Assembly: GCA_001643675.2 (NCBI GenBank)
Contig: LSRY02000007.1
Coordinates: 501,001 to 565,000, forward strand
DNA length: 64,000 nucleotides
Source: Monocercomonoides exilis
Taxonomy: Eukaryota > Preaxostyla > Oxymonadida > Polymastigidae
Reading direction: 5' to 3'
Under the pieces are notes generated by a model. The model saw only the letters and a program-made list of their open reading frames with translations. It was not told the origin of the DNA and did no database searches. Below, one piece after another: positions 42,701 to 55,065 of the stretch. Both the position numbers and the translations under genes were made by a program. Numbering within the stretch: position 1 is the first letter of the stretch; every line of letters starts with the position of its first letter.

Positions 42701-42985
42701 TTCGGCTTTTTCAAAATCGCTTAATGATCCCGAACCTTGCCCAAGCCAACCAACCCAGACGTATGGAATTGTTAGACCCATAACGCCAGCAATTAAACCT
42801 CCTGATGAGGGCTTCAAAACAAACTTTGGTAGCCCTTTTCCTTCTTCTGCTTTCAAAGTTTCTTCATCCTTTCGAGAAAATGTCACAGGCAACCGATTTG
42901 ATACAATAATAAATCTCGTCGGAGTTTCTTCTGGTAAAAAGTTTTCAATGCTTGATCTTTTAATCATAGTACATCCTTCCGACAT
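39767..42985 (-). CDS. TPS: Bifunctional trehalose-6-phosphate synthase/phosphatase
   Basis: A single exon of 1072 residues from ATG 42985. The N-terminal glycosyltransferase-20 domain (about 22-500) makes trehalose-6-phosphate from UDP-glucose and glucose-6-phosphate. It keeps the key motifs: IIVSNRLPVTF, SSGGLIAG, VWVGWLG, VWIHDYQLML, FFLHIPFPSSE, GVDRVDYTKG, SEFAGA. The C-terminal HAD phosphatase domain (about 530-900) removes the phosphate: FLDYDGTLTQ, VFIVSGRDRE, LVAEHGIVF, CGDDRTDEDMF. Both active sites look intact, so the protein probably carries out both steps. Two Ser-rich insertions interrupt the phosphatase domain, and the last 150 residues form a disordered tail with a His-rich stretch (HGHDHAHAHAHKKNHKEN). 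Trehalose would serve as reserve or stress protectant in the cytosol. Confidence 0.95.
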   Translation of the reverse strand: MSEGCTMIKRSSIENFLPEETPTRFIIVSNRLPVTFSRKDEETLKAEEGKGLPKFVLKPSSGGLIAGVMGLTIPYVWVGWLGQGSGSLSDFEKAELKQQIEKEFGYIPVFVPDDVADLYYNTFSNQVLWPIFHYRPFNQEANNQKSWQAYQTANKLFADAILDVYKDGDAVWIHDYQLMLVSQFLRQKQPTINIGFFLHIPFPSSELFRTLPQRRDLLDSLLDCSLLGFHTFDYCQHFVSTTQRVMLDAEATSTGIACRGRQSVVSAFPIGIDPQHWTKLLDLQETKDLITKYSEQFKGVHLVIGVDRVDYTKGLLLKMRMVEAFLKKYPQMKQKFVLYQVGVPSRIDVKEYQELTDDLHRLVGEINGRYATMEWMPIHYINRPVSPIELCASYATADACVVTSVRDGMNLVALEYVASQRDRHGQLVLSEFAGAAMLMPGAFLINPWNIEESADILYHALQVKGTEEGNMKHRRNYAIVHKNTAANWGKTFTDALLKVPTLMVTQFTEQETMTKQTLLTSFRNATGERFFFLDYDGTLTQIVKEPSLASPKPKLLSLLKKLAALDRTRVFIVSGRDRETLGNWFKDVPVGLVAEHGIVFRDSPINPIIQASASSTNLNSTIDSNNSLSEGLSSSSSSSESSDSTSSASSTSSSNANSWRPLLDAIDLSWMDVLLPLLTSASEHTPGSFVEQKPTSLCFHYRQSPLEFGARQAAELRFNLSAKAATLPVEVISGKFVIEVRLKGVNKGVMLRKLLSLYANSHSKTQAPTPIPEDAVPLSIPPTITPTSEEASMVQPMSVPPTAPLPRSASGSAFSASGSSSVSGSPSIFSPLAEQLLQPDDFVICCGDDRTDEDMFEFVNALPSEITLTVIVGSSPSQARARVENPSKLCNFLLELVRHEEGAKSGVELYGEATGTFTPVGSPCLTSIAPHQRPAVIVGGAQRSGSSASAESKSGLSASSTSADEEFAAPARRGFVPAFRITGKSSSEKHGHDHAHAHAHKKNHKENRANLSNSSEAAESSLSASESEGHATVEGEDALSEEDSDSDTGIFTQAKGNTDFRRIESGSIGPHY

Positions 42986-43929
42986 TTATAATAAAAAAAT
43001 TGAAAATTAGCACAAATTATGCGATTGATCTATTGAACATATTTATTATTTTTTTTTGTTTCAAATAATTAAATATATTAATCCTGAAAGAATGATGAAG
43101 AAATTTTAATTCATTGTTATATTGTTTAATTTAGGTATTATTGAAAGAACAATGTTTTTTTTTTTTTTTTCAGTATTAAGAATTAACAATGAAGAAAAAA
43201 ATAATCATAAACTAATAAAAATTTCATTGTTTTCAAAGGAAATTATTCTCGACATTACTAAAAAAAGCATTAAACAATGAATTTTGATTGAGTTTATTTT
43301 GTTCGAACATTTTACATTTCGGACTTTTTGTTCTTGTGCGCAAACAATTTCTAAACGATAGTTGTTAAAACATTTTATGATTCTTTTCCAATAAATATCT
43401 TGAACAAGCTTGCGGTCAGCTATATTATAGCGGGAAATGTTTGTGTTGAGTATTAGCTTTTGCGACAATAATTTTTTTTTTGAATTTTGTGTCGGTCGAA
43501 ATATCAACTTGTGTCGAGATTGGTCTTTATTTATTTATTTATTTATTTATTTTCTGTCCAAACAGGATATAATCGTATTCATTAATAGTCACATTTTTGT
43601 GTCCACGAACACTTTTTACTTGTTTTTCATTCATTTCCCATCTCACATAATCACAGGGCTGAAAATATGTGGGTGATTATTTTTCTTATTTTGGGAGATT
43701 TTTTCAATGAAAAATCAATTTTTTGATTTTTCAAAATGGATATAAAAATAGTCTGAATAACATTATAAAATATGAAAGAATTGTTATTTCTGTTGAAAAA
43801 ATGTGTTTTAGTGAAGAATTTCCAAAAATAAAAAAAAAATCACAAAATTGAATAATTCAAAAAATCATAAGTTTTCTTTTGTGTGAACAGTCTTCGAACA
43901 TAGTCACAATCGGATATAGTCACAAAAAG
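42986..43929. other. AT-rich intergenic region
   Basis: Upstream region of the TPS/TPP gene. Near 43488-43545 a stretch (GTGTCGGTCGAAAT, TGTGTCGAG, then ATTT repeats) resembles 30383-30470, so a dispersed repeat fragment is likely. No gene is visible. Confidence 0.5.
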
Positions 43930-44547
43930 GGTAATTGCACAATATACGACCGTTTATAAAAATCTGTGTGGATGATTATAACATTGTTGTTAACTGTTTC
44001 ATAAAGTGATTATGTCTTTCTTTTGTGCGGAAACTTTTATTTTCAAATGAATCAAATTGTTATTTCCCTGTAAATTAGTATTGATCAAATATTTTTTACA
44101 TCGATTATATTCAACGACAATCAAAATAAACAGATTATTAATTTAAATTCTACTAGAATGCACTCAAATATGCTATGAACATATTCAATTTAATTTGTCC
44201 CCAATTTGAATAGAGCATTTTTTGATCAATGATAAATAATTTTTATATTTAATAAAATTGAGCAATTTATGCAACAGAATTAAATCCTAACAAGTTGTTT
44301 TGGATAAAACCCTAACAATATAATAGCGATAAAAAAAAAGCTAACAAATAAATACCCGAAAAAAATCATTGGTTTCAATCAAAATTGAAAAAGATTTTTG
44401 AATTTCACGAAGATTGAAAATAACATATTTTACAGTTTCCGCACACAATAGGCAGAAAAAAACTTATGTGCACAATGTGGTATCATGATAGACGTGACAT
44501 ATGACTATTTTGTGACCGGTCGTATCTTGTGCATTAACCACAAAAAG
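43922..44547. mobile_element. MITE with perfect 8-bp target duplication
   Basis: The element body is 43930-44539 (610 bp). The ends form an imperfect 23-bp inverted repeat: GGTAATTGCACAATATACG... on the left and the complement of GGTTAATGCACAAGATACG... on the right. The flanks are the same 8 bases, ACAAAAAG (43922-43929 and 44540-44547). There is no coding capacity. A GG terminus with an 8-bp duplication fits Merlin/IS1595 or hAT-type transposases; the window itself carries a Merlin/IS1595 element at its right end, though with different terminal sequence. Confidence 0.85.
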
Positions 44548-45721
44548 TTGTGCAAAATCAAATATCATTAATAAGCATCTGCTTCACTCACGTTCTGAAA
44601 TGATAATTTTTGAAGTGACGTGACATGACAGAAAAAAATTTCATTCACTCATATTACAAATATATTAAAAAAAAAGAAGAAACGCAAAGAAAAATCAAAA
44701 AATTTTCGTAACTCATCTTTCATTATTAAGAGGGTTTTTATAATTTTTTTAATTTTAAAATGCTCATTTTTTATTCTGAAATGAACAATTAGTTGTGTCG
44801 TGATCATTTTTTTAATGGCATGCAACCACAGCACTCACATCACTTCCGGGCACTGACTGACGCGAGCTAACTTTTTTCAAGTTATGCAGATGTTATGTCA
44901 TTATATCCTTTCAGACTATGTCTGTGGAATTTCAAGATGCTGAAAACAATAATATTTTTCTTATGAACAAATCTTTAAATGCTCATTCATTTAACTTTAT
45001 TAAATATACCATTTATTACCTTTATTAATTTTAATGATGACAATATTTATTATAATTATTATTATTCTGTTATGTTTCTGCAATCATGCCATGAACATAA
45101 ATGAACAGTGACATATATCAATTATTAACTATTTATCAGAACTATTTATCAGATTCTTAAAAAAATGTGCTTTTCTAGACTGCAAAACTTTGTGTGAAAC
45201 AAATTCTCTGAGAAAAACTTCATCTCCTTGATTTCGTCATGTTCTTTATTCGAATTTGTTTGCTTCATTTCCAATTTAATTCTATCTGATTTTTTTTTGA
45301 ATGTCTACAAATCAACTCATTTAAACACACAATTTTCAACAGAACATATTTATTCTTGCTTCAACTCCAAAGACACTTTTCACTTTTCACATAGGATTGT
45401 TTTTTTCTTTTATCAACAAAGAAAATCATTTCGAACTCCATATTTTTTTGTTTTCAATCTCATTGAAACGCATTCAAAACGAAAAACACAACATGAGTAA
45501 TAATTTAATAGAAATCGAAGAGTTCGCGTTCACATCCTCAAAAAAACAATTCAATAAGCAAGAAATTGCATCAAAAAGCCAAACAAAATCGTAGCAAGCA
45601 CGCCACAAACAGAAAACAACAAATGATGCACTTTTGAAAAAAAAAACACTCATTTCATTTGCTGATAAAACACAAAACTTTTCACACAACATTAATTCCA
45701 AACTCAACCTTCTCTTCTTCT
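44548..45721. other. AT-rich intergenic region
   Basis: About 1.2 kb between the MITE and the 3' end of the beta-helix receptor gene. I see no supported gene, RNA or repeat. Confidence 0.5.
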
Positions 45722-48700
45722 TCATTTGTTCATGCTTTCAATCAGCTTTCTCGCCTCTGCTGACACGCTCAGCTCCTCATCCTCTGACAACTCGTTGTAT
45801 CCAATCGCATCGGACATCGTCACCATCACTGTGCCTGCAGGAAAGTGCTGGATAAACTCTCTCTTCAGCACATTCAGCTCCACACGCTCGCACCCTCTCT
45901 CCGATACGCAGCTCTTCACAACTGCCTCAAATGTGTTCCCTGAAACCCCCTTCATGTCTGGCCTCTCCCCATTCACAATCTTCTGCCCAGCCACCACTGC
46001 CTCATATTCTCCAAATGGGATCTGGAGTGTCAGGCACTCCCACAGCATCATCCCAATCGAGAATGAAACTGACTCCTTTGTTGCTCCTATCTTCTTATTC
46101 ATCTGCAGCTCTGGTGCCTTCCACCTCAAGCACTCCTTCCTGTTGTCATCCTCATCCTCAAAAGCTGATGAAGGTGGTGGTGAACCTCGACCATTCCTGT
46201 TGGCAGATGAGAAATCAGAGGAAGATGTGATGATGGTGGAGGCGGAGGAGATGGATGAGGAATCTGAATCATCATCTGAAGAGAAGTCGGAATGCTTGGG
46301 AATGCAGATGATCATGTGCTCTGAGAACAACACAATGTGAGGACTCAGATTGGCAAGGGAGGTCAGCTCGTCTTCTTCATTCTCAAATGAGTGGAGTGCC
46401 CCATTCGCCACCCAGAACAACACCTGCGCAGCTGTGTGTTCTCTCTCCTTCAGAGTTCCAATTGCCATCTCCTTCTTCTCGTTCCTCCCATGAAGCAGCA
46501 TGAACAGCGAATCTCTCAAATCCACAATCAGCTTTTCAAACACTGACGAACAGGCAATTGCATCCACCAGATTCGACATGGATGAAGTGGTTGGACACAG
46601 ACTCTCCGATCGAACAAATGTTGAATCTGAATCATTGGTTGAAGTGGATGAAATGGAAGGTGATGGTGATCTCTTTCTTGTTTCTTCCTCAACTTCTTTT
46701 TCATCCACTTTTTCCAATGCCCAATCAGGAATCTTGTCTGAATCCCTTCCCAAGATGTATTCAGTGGAGCCACTCTCAGACAGAAGATGCTCCGATGACT
46801 CAGAATGTCCCAAGCTTTTCTCATACGCCCTCTTCTTTATCCTTTCTTCATTCTTCTTCTCTGCCTCTCTCTCGGCTCTCCTCCATTGCTCCTCTGATGA
46901 CATCTCCATCGTCACCATTTCAAATGCCTTTGGATCCTTTTTGATGTTGTCATTCACAATCTCTCTCAAATTTCTGTTTTCATTCTTTGCCTTTCTCCAT
47001 CGAACTGTCACAATTATGGACACAATTAACAATACAACAACAATTGCCACACAAACAATCAATATCCATGACAACTTTCCATCTTTTCCTCCTTCAACAA
47101 TTCTTTCATCTCCTTTTGATTCTGAGACACTCTTGTTTTTCAGAATGAATGACTCAGTTGCGGATGGCGAATCAGCTTTTCCAAACAGAATGCACACTCT
47201 CACTTCCACAGCATTTGCCACCCCTTCAATTGTTTCCACAGGAACAGACCCATGAACCTCTTCTTCTGATATGAAACCTCTTTCATCAAACAAATGCTTC
47301 TCAACCACCTCTTCATCTCCTTCTGCTGCAACTGTTTCGAATGAGAGATTGCAAGGGAGGAGCAGTGATCCTCTGAACACAAGATTCACCTTCTCCCCTG
47401 ACTTTTCAGCTGACACACTCTCCACCCTCGGAATGAAAAAGGGAGATGCCCTTTCTCCTGCAATCCCTTCCAGTGTGCATCCTTCGTCCAATATCCACAA
47501 CGAGGAATTATCTTTCACTCCATCACCCCCCTTCAAACTCACAACACTCAATTCTGAAGAGCCTTCACACAATATATTCCTTCTTGCTGATGGATAATTC
47601 TGAATCGATGGACTATTTCCCTCAAATTTTCCTTCAGATATCTCAATACATCCACCAAACAATGAAAGCCCCCCTTTCTTCGAGTTGCTGATTGTGGTGT
47701 CTTTCATTGTCACATTGCTTGACTTCACATCCACAACCGATCCATTCCAACCACATAATGGATTAAATTCTTTGCCATCTTCTTCATCTTCTCCCAGATT
47801 ATTACACTTCTGATGGCTGACTGGCTCATCCATTGCTTTGCCATCAAACAAACACGAAACAACAGACACATCTGAACTGTTTGAAACCGACAACTGGCTT
47901 CCTTTCTCAGCTGAAAGCAGACAATAAGAAAACGAACAATTTATCAGATTCACACTTGTCTTGCTCCTCTCAATCCTCACAACACTTTTGTTGTTATTGT
48001 TGTTCTCATTTGATGAAATATTCTCAAACGATGAAATAGAGATTCTGAGACTTCCCTTTTCTTTATCATTATTTCTTCCATTTCCATTCATGTTCAGCTC
48101 TTCTTTGCTCATTGAGATCAGACAGCCATTGTTCAATGAGATGTTGGAACAGTTCATTTTTTCAATCGAGACAGTTGCACTCTGTCCAATTGCAACAACA
48201 TCAGCTGTCGATGCGAGAGACTCCAGAGTCATTTGGGAAAGCACAATTTCTGATTCATCTGAAAACAAAAGCAAGGGTTTTGCAAAAGACAGCCAGCTGA
48301 ATGATGTCTCGCTCATTTTCAGAACTCCTCCCCAAACAGCCATCACATGTGAATCCAGCTCCAACGAAGCATCGGCTGCTGTGAATGTGCACTGGGACAC
48401 TTCCAATGATCCATATGATTCGGCGAATACTGCTGAGTGGGTTGCCTCAAACGAAGAGGCAAATGATATCAGGCAGTTGCGAACTGTGCAACCCTCCTCA
48501 AACAGAACCACACTCTGGGCATCTCCAGTGTGGGGAATGGCTGTGCTCAGCTGGATTGTTGCCTGCTGCTTTGTTGAAGGCAGGATGGACAACCCATGCA
48601 CAGTTGTCTCTGAGAGGAAGGTGGATGAGGTGTTGATGAAAATGATGTTAACAAGTCCTGGCTGGATGTGGTGAACAGCAGATGAGATGCTCTGGCAGGG

Positions 48701-51700
48701 GTTTGTTGGCAACCCACACTGGCGAGTGTCTGCCGAATCGAGACACACAAAGATCTGGGGTGCATACAAGAAGGTGATCAAGGGGATCAAGTCCACATCC
48801 TGCTCATCGGCATCACTCGCACAGATGGACTTGTTCGATTGGAGCGACTCCTGGGAGAAGTCGAGGGCAAAGAGTGTTTCGTTGATCTGCTGCTCGATCG
48901 ACTGGCAGCTGATGAATATGTCCTTCCCCACCAATGCATCATTCATTGTGAATCGGATCTCTGAAATCTTCAGCGGGAGAAACAACGAGCCATCTTGTGC
49001 TGGTGCTGGTGATGAGGGATCCACACAATCAAACATCATTCCTCCTCCTCTCCCCTCCACTGTCGAGCACCTGCAGAGTGTGAATGAGCATTGTCTCACC
49101 TCCACCGATGACTCCTCGCTCTTCACACACATCATCAGTGCCCCTCCCCTTTCACTCGTCTCACTCACACACCGGCTGAATGTGCACTTCTCAACAACAC
49201 TCTCCACAGCATCGAACACTCCGAGACAAAGAATGGTAGCACTGTCTCCGGAGCATGTGTTGTTGGCAAATGATGATGAGTGGATTTGGAGAGAGCAACA
49301 AGACTTGTCTGACGCTTCATTGTGAGCAGATGAATTCACAGGCAGATGAGACGGTGTTCTTTCGAATGAAACAAGAGAGCAAGAAGATATCGAGACATTC
49401 GAGACTGTCATGTTGGAAAGGGTGATTGACTGAGAAGGAAGTGAAACAAGGAGAAATGGGTGAGTGGATGAGAACGAGGACAAGGTGCAATTGTCAATCA
49501 ACAGGCTTCCCTCTGAAACACTCAACAAAGTGAATGAGACAGATTCACCTGAACTTTGAGGTGTGAAAGAGCAGTGCTTCATTTGGAGAAGCGATGAGGA
49601 AGTTGAGGATCTGATGAATGTTCTGTGGTGGGCAAATGCTGTTGGGATGTGGAAGGAGAGAACCTCAAATGAAAGATGGGTGGTCGAATGGATCATCCAT
49701 TCTTCATTTCCAACAGGATCAACGCCCACACCAATCCCTGACTCATTGTCTTTCCCAGTGAATTTCATTGAGATTTGTTTTGATTCAACAGAAGATGAAA
49801 GGGAAAGGGATGAGGTGAGTGAGGAAATGTGAGACACTGAGATGGACAATCCATCTTCATCATCATCATCAGAAGCACTTCCAGGGAGTGGGGTGAATTT
49901 GAGGGAGATGAGATGGGAGATCGATCTGCATGGAGCAACAGCATATCCACATCCACTGAAGTCTCCTCCTTCCTCCCCATCAACAAACCCACTCACGCTG
50001 AAGTTGCTCCACAGATACACCACAAGCGGAATCACAAACCCAACTCCTGTGCTGTCTCTCTCCCACCCACACAGCTCATCCATCGATGACTTCTCCTTCT
50101 CACTCATCTCCCAGCAGAAATGCACGGAATCCACAACCTCATCCAGAGAACTCCCATTCACAAACACATTCTTCCCTTTCCAGGCACAGCACCCCTCAAA
50201 CTTCATATCCAGGAAAACAAACTGAGTTGCTTCATCCTCCAATGATAGAAATATACCCCCACCAAGTCCTCTCCCACCTGCCTCTCTATCTATTTCTGTT
50301 TCTGTTTCTGTTTCTATGTCTTCTTCAGGAACTCCACAACCAGTCATTTGTGTGTTGTTGCACTTCAACTCACATTCCTTTGCCAGTTCAATCAGCATTC
50401 CTCCTCCCTTGAGGTTGTTTCCCTGGACACACGATGAATTCACTGTGCAATTATCAACTGTTATCCACCTGGCTCCTTCATCCATCCCAGTCACACTCAG
50501 CCATCCTCCATCACCTCCTGAGTGCTTGATCCCAAGGATCTCAGATTTCTTGATTGTGATGTTTTCTCCATTGGTAATTGAGATTGGAGAAGAAACTGAA
50601 AACTCAACTTCTGAACGCATTGAGAATTCATTAAGTGTCAGATCCCCCCTTTCCACCAATATTACAGAAATGGCAATACTATATGTCTCTGACTCTTCAA
50701 CAAAGGAGATGGAACAGGTTGAAAGGCTGAGTGCAGATGAAGACTGAAGAAACGCCTTTCTGCTCTGCTGGAATGCTCTTGGAAGAACAAAGCTGAGTCC
50801 TGAAATGGACAGACTGTTGCTGCACTGAAACATTCCGTCTTGTGTTGCATCTCCATTGTCACTCACACTCACAGTTATTTCATTTTCATTTGATGAGGAT
50901 GAAGATGATGAGAGAAGAAGAGGGAACAAAGCCACTGAGATTTGTGTGTTGATTGAGGAAGAAGAGGCAACTTTAATCTCATTGATTGCTTGTGAAACCC
51001 TCTTGTTGACGCAGAAATCAATCGATCTGCAACAGAACAAAGGATATCCACACTTCGTGTGATCCGCTCCTTCTGCCCCATCAACCATCACTGGATTTGG
51101 CAAAGAGCACAAATACACATGCAAAGGAATGATGGGATCATCCTCTCCATTTTCACATCCACTCAACTTTGTTCCATCTGAAGGGAGAGTTGAATGACCA
51201 AAGAAACCGAATGAAAATGTGTTGATCAACAATTCCAACTGGACTCCATCCTCACACCAGACAAACACATCTTTCCCATCTCTCGCAATGTTCGCCTTCT
51301 CACTCGAAAACTGCACTCCTTGTTCAATCCTCAACAAACACTCTGCATCTCCCACTTGAACAAACACTCCTCCTCCACATCCATCTTTTTCTCCTTCTTC
51401 CCTCTTTCCTGCACAGCACCCATCAAACTTCGATGATCCATTCACAACCATTTCATCATTGCCTCTCAGACACACATGCAACCCTCCCCCTTTTGCTTTG
51501 TTCCCTTTTGCCCAACATCCATTCAATGTGCAGTTGTCAATTATCAGTTGATTCTTTTCTGATTCATGGGCATTTGTCTCATCCTCAACACAAACACAAA
51601 CACAGGCTCCATCCCCATTCTCTTTTGTGATTCCCTCAAAAGCGCACTCAACACAATTCACAACAAAACTGCTCCCCTTCCCTTCAATCAACGAATGCGA

Positions 51701-54700
51701 TGAAAACACCATTGCTCCTTTTGTCTCAAACATTTCCATCTTCAACTCCCCTCCAACCACACTCACAAAGCAGAATCCAATCTCATTCACAATCTCAGAT
51801 AATGAATTCATTGATGAGCAATTCGAAAGAGTGAGAGAGGAAGTGGAAGTGGGGAGTGTGATGAAAGAGTGGGCATCAGAGAGAGAGGATGGAAGGGAGA
51901 AACAGATGTTGTATATTGAACATTCTGTGGAAACACTCACCAGCCATTGATTGGAGAGCTCTGCTTGTGGTTCATGCACACCAACAACCATTCCCCTTTC
52001 CTCACACGAGATGTTCCAAACTGGTCCGTCCATCACCATCTCCTCATCCAGCTCATATCCCTCTCCAACAACAATCTGCCTTTGTGATGAACCAAATCTG
52101 AGCTGAGCTGCATGCATTATCGTCTGACATGGGAAGAAGCTGAATCCACAAAAGTTCGAATCAAAAACCCAGTTTCCTTCAGTTCCTCCAACATGTGCTG
52201 GTGGTTGGAATGACTCCAAAAATACATTCAATGGAAACATTCCCATCTCATTCAGACTTCTATCAAATCCCATCAACTCTTCATATCCCAGCCCATTCAG
52301 TGAAACACAAATCTTCTCCAAATTGATTGTCTCGCCATTCATGTTGCTCCCATTTACAAAGAGATTTTCCCCTCCCTCTCTTGCCTCACAATCCACAAAA
52401 CTCACTGATGAAATCACAAAGTCTGCTGCCCCATCCCCCAGCCAAAGAAACAATCCTCCTCCACACTTGCTGCATGAACACGAGTCGAGTGTGGTTGGAA
52501 ATGAGAAGGATCCCATTCTGAAGGTGCTGGTGGATGATGCCATGTCAATCCTGATCCCTCCTCCATTCCCACTCCTGCACTTGCAATTCTCGATTGTTGT
52601 GTTCCACAGACAAAATGACTCTTCCTCACTGATTGTCTTTGAAATCACTGCTCCATCTCCTTCTGTTTTTGTCACATGTGAAAAGTTGGAGTTGGCAACA
52701 AAACACTCATCACTGTTTGGAAGAGGAGAAGATGAAGACAGCAACAACAATGAAGCAGAAGAGGTTTCTTGAAAGAGACTGGCCTTGGACAAGATGTTCT
52801 TGACAATGCAATCAGTCATTCGAAAGTTGGCAAAATTCACCTCAAACAAACTGTTTAAGTATTCTTTTGAGGGATGGCCTTCCTGATTCAATGGGGTGCT
52901 GATGACAAGCTCTTGGAGAAACAATTGAGAATTCGAGGAGCTTAATCTGAACAATCTTGAACTTTCATGTGAGTCAAACACAATGCTCAAAGATGACAAT
53001 TTGCATATCCCATCATCAACACTCAGAAACACTTGATCTGCTCCAACCTGGACTGGATTCAGTTGAGTCAGATCCTTTCCTCTTCCCTGAATAGAAATTC
53101 TCTTCCCAAACACAACATATCCATTTGGTTCAGCAGTCTCATAAGTTCCCTCGATCAGCATGATTCTGCATCTGCTCTTTGTTAATGTGTCTTCCAATGT
53201 GAATTTCAATGAGCTGCAGCCATCCTCAACAGTCAACCCACAGAGCGCATTACTGTTTCCTCCATCTGGAATGACATATCTCACAAGAAATCCATTTGGA
53301 AGCCACTCATTCTTTGGACCTAATGAGGAGCTCGCACATCTGCTCTCTCCATCTGTCAATGAATAACATTCAACAAAAGGATTTTCTATGATTATTTGTG
53401 ATGTGTCATTCAGATAAACATCTGATGCCTGTGAGGCAGAATTATTGAAGAAGAAGCAATAGAAGCAAAACTTAGAATTCATTTCAAGAGTTATAACATT
53501 AATCCATATTCCTCCTCCATTTGAAGTATTCGCAGAACAATTCTGAAAAATGCATTCGCTCATAATGAAAAAGTTTGGAGCATTCTTCCCAATATAAAAT
53601 CCTCCTCCATGAGAACTGTCTGAAGTTTCATTTGCAAAAGTGACATTTAATAAAAGGATTGGTGATCCATTTTCCAAAGAATTCAAATTGCATTCAGTTG
53701 ATGTGGAAGTGCTCCCAAAATTCAAGAAAATACCACCTCCAAATGCGTTTGTGTATCCGTTTTTCACAATTGTGTTACAAATATCATAACACTGTGTCAC
53801 ACTTACAAAGATTGCCCCTCCATGAGAACCTGCATCACTGTTGTTTCTTTTTCCAATACAATAATCAAATGTGCAGTTCCCTATTCTTGTGCTTATAGAA
53901 TCAAAAACGCAAATTCCTCCTCCCCATCTGCTGCAGGAACAGTTCTTTATTCAAAAAAAAAAGAGAGAGAGAAAGTTTCCAATAATTAAAACAAAAAATC
54001 AAAAATGACTCAAACCATGAATATACAGCTCTCCACACTTAGTGTTGATGAAGGACCATTGAAAAGGATGCCTCCTCCACAAGTGTGAAATCCAATGTCT
54101 GTTGCCGAATAATCAGTGACATGCTGATTGACAAATTCGGTGTATTCAAAGCTCCAATCCTCTTTGAGCTCCACTCTTGAACTTGAATTCATGGTTCTGG
54201 CGCAACGCATCACACTTGTGTTGAAAACATGCAATTCATGATTTCTGTCTCCTATTCCTCCATAAAACACATTTTCAATTCCACACAACTCACATCCAGA
54301 AATGATGAATGCTCCATTTCCATTCTGAAGCTCCGATGTCTCTGAACAAAATTGATCCTTCTTTTGTATGGTTGAAATGTTTGAGAAGGCACATTTGGCA
54401 ATGGACAAAGATGACGAATGCGAAGAGTCAATAATCGGAGCCTTTTCAAATACAAGATCATTAAATGTCGAAGATGACAATATGATTGCTTCAAAATCAT
54501 TCCCAATCCATCTCTTTTTCGCTGAATACTCAGAAACCAATAATTGTGGAATTTGATTACTTTGGTGCTTTGTGTTCGTTGATATGTTGTTGAAGAGTGC
54601 CCCTCCATGAGCTATTTTGAAGAATCCATTTGTTTTCTCATCGTTGCACAATATCAAACACCCGAGAACTTCAACATTGGATAAAGTTCCATCAACAATA

Positions 54701-55065
54701 TTTGTTCCTCCTCTTGTTTGCAGCATTTGCTTCGAGAACGTTATGGAAGTGTTCATCAACGAAAATGAAGTTTTCAAACATGAAAACTCCAATATCCCAT
54801 CTTCTCGAAAATGAGTGAATCGATCTTCGCTGTTGTTGCTTTGTGAATAATTCGATTTTGGATTGGATAATGAATATTCATCATTTTTTGATAATCTGAA
54901 ATTGGAGCATTCACCATTTGTATTTCTCAAAGAATTGTCTTCAATAGCATTGACATTCAAGTGAAAACTCAGAATTGCAACGAGATGAATGACTGACAGC
55001 ATGCAGGAATGAATTTTGATTTTTCCTGCACTTTTGTTTTTCATAAATATGGGTGTCTTGATCAT
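45722..55065 (-). CDS. Giant secreted/membrane beta-helix (Pmp-like) receptor with cytosolic pseudokinase
   Basis: Two exons join in phase: 55065-54016 and 53944-45722 (3090 residues). A signal peptide is visible (SVIHLVAILSFHLNVNA; start at 55065 or 55044). Then come about 2500 residues of right-handed beta-helix repeats like those of polymorphic outer membrane proteins: recurring GGGI/GGGIF, C-x-F-x-NC, FEGCCA and repeated blocks (VDGAEGADHTKCGYPLFCCRSI, VDGEEGGDFSGCGYAVAPCRSI, DSADTRQCGLPTNPCQSI) with Cys-rich turns. A single membrane helix (WILIVCVAIVVVLLIVSIIVTV) lies near residue 2645, followed by a charged linker. The cytosolic tail is kinase-like: RWKAPEL (APE motif) and FSIGMMLWECLTLQIPFGEY. 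I see no glycine loop, VAIK, HRD or DFG, so it is a pseudokinase. The topology fits surface adhesion or sensing. Confidence 0.88.
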
